Part shown: positions 5,109 through 6,156 of the stretch, piece after piece
Position numbering within the stretch: position 1 is the stretch's first letter
How the letters are laid out: each line of letters starts with the position of its first letter
Source of the DNA: a bacterium
GTDB lineage: Bacteria > Patescibacteriota > Minisyncoccia > UBA6257 > Colwellbacteraceae
Direction: 5' to 3'
Assembly (NCBI GenBank): GCA_021811305.1
Contig: JAJZPD010000034.1
Span: forward strand, 1-6,156
Length of the DNA stretch: 6,156 nt
The notes under the pieces: model-generated
Database searches by the model: none
The model's input: only the letters and a program-made list of their open reading frames with translations
Told to the model about the DNA's origin: nothing
Translations under genes and position numbers: made by a program

Positions 5109-5543
5109 ATGGATGGATACACAGGCAGACTCTATGAAGAGGAGTTCTTCGGAGTCTGCGCAGGTCGGGCCCGCGGATACATGACCTGGAGGGAATCAAT
5201 GGCCTTCGCTAAGGAGTTTCAACCGAAGGGTTGGAACCCCAGCGAACCAAACACCAAGATGGCTAACAACCTGCACGCGCGGGTCTGTATGGCTATCGAG
5301 GAGAGGATCTGTGAGGATCTTGACTGGGAGAAGGTAAAACTTTTCTCAGCCATCGGCACGCCCCTCGACTGGTATCATGGGATTGACGCATGGTTTGAGT
5401 TCGAGGGAACTGTTGTAACGATCGACCTCACAGTCGACCAGAACAAGCAGTCCGGCAAAGCCAACCTGGTCATCCATCCCGGAGAAGATGAGCTTCCCAA
5501 CCTCATCCGCCACATCGCTATGCGATTGCTTGGAGCTGCCTAA
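5109..5543 (+). CDS. Hypothetical protein, possible PD-(D/E)XK-like fold
   Basis: I do not recognise this 144-residue protein. It has no signal peptide or membrane segment. The first half is polar with aromatic residues, and residues 50-75 look helical (KMANNLHARVCMAIEERI). A compact block follows: GTPLDWYHGID (83-93), a strand AWFEFEG, then VVTIDLT (102-108) and DQNK (110-113). A helix Glu (64/65), then Asp93, then a strand Asp106 and a nearby Lys113 resemble the order of catalytic residues in PD-(D/E)XK nucleases. The classical (D/E)xK is D-L-T here, so this is a weak inference from pattern. It ends with a helix, LPNLIRHIAMRLLGAA. The gene is surely real: consensus promoter, AAGGAGG 7 nt before the ATG, a 1-nt overlap with the next gene and a terminator after it. 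It is transcribed away from the M16 gene. Confidence 0.8.
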   Translation: MDGYTGRLYEEEFFGVCAGRARGYMTWRESMAFAKEFQPKGWNPSEPNTKMANNLHARVCMAIEERICEDLDWEKVKLFSAIGTPLDWYHGIDAWFEFEGTVVTIDLTVDQNKQSGKANLVIHPGEDELPNLIRHIAMRLLGAA

Positions 5544-5788
5544 TGACTCCGCAGTACGTATTCCGATGTCGCGCCTGCGGCGAGTACCCGGTAGACGCGG
5601 AGACCTTTCAAAAGTTTGTTCCACCACAAAAGTGGGCCGAACTTCAACGAAAGATCTCCGCGGGAGCCGATACAGGGATCCTTCGCTTCAGGGGCAAATG
5701 TCCCCGATGCGATGATTTCACTGGGTCTTATAAAGCCGATATCGGAACAGGAAAACTTAGAACCACCCCGCCCGCCAAAGGAGCATAA
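5543..5788 (+). CDS. Small putative zinc-ribbon protein (two CxxC pairs), function unknown
   Basis: This 81-residue protein has Cys pairs C9-x2-C12 (CRAC) and C53-x2-C56 (CPRC), 40 residues apart, the usual four-cysteine arrangement for one structural zinc. Such small ribbons often bind nucleic acid or partner proteins, but no specific family is recognised. A mixed segment between the pairs (about 20-50) includes a likely helix, PQKWAELQRKI. The start overlaps the preceding stop (TAATG, sharing 5543), and GGAG (5532-5535) stands 7 nt upstream, so translation is probably coupled to the 144-residue protein, and the two may act together. The last codons lie in a terminator hairpin, with the TAA in its loop. 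The Thr/Pro/Lys-rich C-terminus looks disordered. Confidence 0.78.
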   Translation: MTPQYVFRCRACGEYPVDAETFQKFVPPQKWAELQRKISAGADTGILRFRGKCPRCDDFTGSYKADIGTGKLRTTPPAKGA

Positions 5789-5815
5789 GCTCTTGAGGCG
5801 GGCATTTTTCTTTCT
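5770..5815 (+). terminator. Intrinsic terminator overlapping the 3' end of the 81-aa gene
   Basis: GCCCGCC (5770-5776) pairs perfectly with GGCGGGC (5797-5803). An inner stem AGGAGC/GCTCTT (5779-5784 with 5789-5794, one wobble pair) closes an ATAA loop at 5785-5788. A T-rich tract ATTTTTCTTTCT follows (5804-5815). The gene's TAA stop (5786-5788) lies in the loop. There is no T tract on the other side, so the hairpin should act only on plus-strand transcripts. Confidence 0.88.
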
Positions 5816-5863
5816 AAGAATTAACACTCCAACGCCGCGCTAGCTGTTTTGTTAAATTAATAA

Positions 5864-6079
5864 TTAAAATCCGAACGTGCCAGTGGTGTAGAGAATTACT
5901 CCCATCCACAAGACTAGAACCAGATAATAAACCGCCCAGCCTTTGGTGACCGGAAATAGCCGCCAAAAACCAGGAAAGTGTTTAGCGTACCATTTGCTTT
6001 CCCCCGTCCAGGCGATGACGTTCGCCGATATGCTGTCTAAAAGCAACAGCAGAAAAACTACTATATAGGTTAATTGCAT
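5864..6079 (-). CDS. Small two-helix membrane protein, function unknown
   Basis: This 71-residue protein has two hydrophobic segments, about residues 4-24 (YIVVFLLLLLDSISANVIAW, with an Asp in the middle) and 48-67 (WAVYYLVLVLWMGVILYT). They are joined by an aromatic, basic loop (SKWYAKHFPGFWRLFPVTKGW). By the positive-inside rule the loop would be cytoplasmic and both ends outside. No family is recognised. The ATG at 6079 lacks a Shine-Dalgarno motif and follows A-rich DNA, as with the core genes of this window. It faces the zinc-ribbon gene convergently, with 75 nt between the stops. No clear terminator is seen after it. Confidence 0.65.
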   Translation of the reverse strand: MQLTYIVVFLLLLLDSISANVIAWTGESKWYAKHFPGFWRLFPVTKGWAVYYLVLVLWMGVILYTTGTFGF

Positions 6080-6083
6080 GTTT

Positions 6084-6155
6084 TTATTTTAATACTTTTT
6101 TTTCATTTATCTTTCTGTTGATAAGCGGCGAGAAGTGGCCGCGATACCTTTCTTG
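6084..6155 (-). CDS. Possible C-terminal end of an upstream gene (partial, uncertain)
   Basis: The minus strand is open from the right edge to a TAA at 6084-6086, reading QERYRGHFSPLINRK... and ending in KKVLK. If real, its stop lies 4 nt before the ATG of the 71-residue membrane protein, like the tight spacing elsewhere. A second frame is also open to a TGA at 6103-6105, and 24 codons cannot decide between them. Confidence 0.25.
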   Translation of the reverse strand, partial: QERYRGHFSPLINRKINEKKVLK

Positions 6156-6156
6156 G

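Noticed and set aside
5540..5827. Minus-strand frame of 95 codons opposite the zinc-ribbon gene
   Set aside because: It is antisense to a gene with a promoter, ribosome binding site and terminator, and no initiation signal is seen for it.

Overview
The window reads as chromosomal DNA from a bacterium of the candidate phyla radiation (Patescibacteria, probably Parcubacteria-like). The grounds are a very short IF-2 that starts almost directly at the GTPase domain, a transketolase split into two adjacent half-genes, a divergent ribulose-phosphate epimerase, mostly Shine-Dalgarno-less starts in the core operon, and a palindromic PSTSSGQA-type repeat translated inside IF-2. The phylum call is inference; there is no rRNA or other strong marker. 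Genes read with the standard code.

Left and centre (1-3583, all minus strand): one compact block transcribed right to left, infB, rbfA, tRNA-Cys(GCA), rpe, transketolase N-terminal half, transketolase C-terminal half (cut by the left edge). Gaps are 1 to 28 nt, and the rpe start codon lies 2 nt past the tRNA. The block joins translation initiation and 30S maturation with the non-oxidative pentose phosphate branch. Next comes a strong intrinsic terminator (3618-3668) that ends the upstream gene, an M16-family zinc peptidase (3678-4934, minus).

Right part: an AT-rich divergent promoter region (about 4935-5108) drives the M16 gene leftwards and a two-gene operon rightwards. That operon holds a 144-residue unknown protein with a possible PD-(D/E)XK-like core and an 81-residue protein with two CxxC pairs. 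The two genes overlap by 1 nt, and the second one's stop codon lies in the loop of its own terminator. A convergent 71-residue, two-helix membrane protein of unknown function follows, and the right edge may hold the tail of another minus-strand gene.

Most notable points: (1) a palindromic repeat carried in frame inside the IF-2 G domain; (2) an epimerase with glutamine at a metal-ligand histidine and at a second usually conserved histidine; (3) rpe abutting a tRNA with no room for a ribosome binding site, suggesting a leaderless message made by tRNA processing; (4) a 9-bp direct repeat in the spacers of both divergent promoters; (5) a terminator wrapped around a stop codon. I see no CRISPR array, insertion sequence or recognised defence system. 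No stretch above 300 bases lacks a gene.
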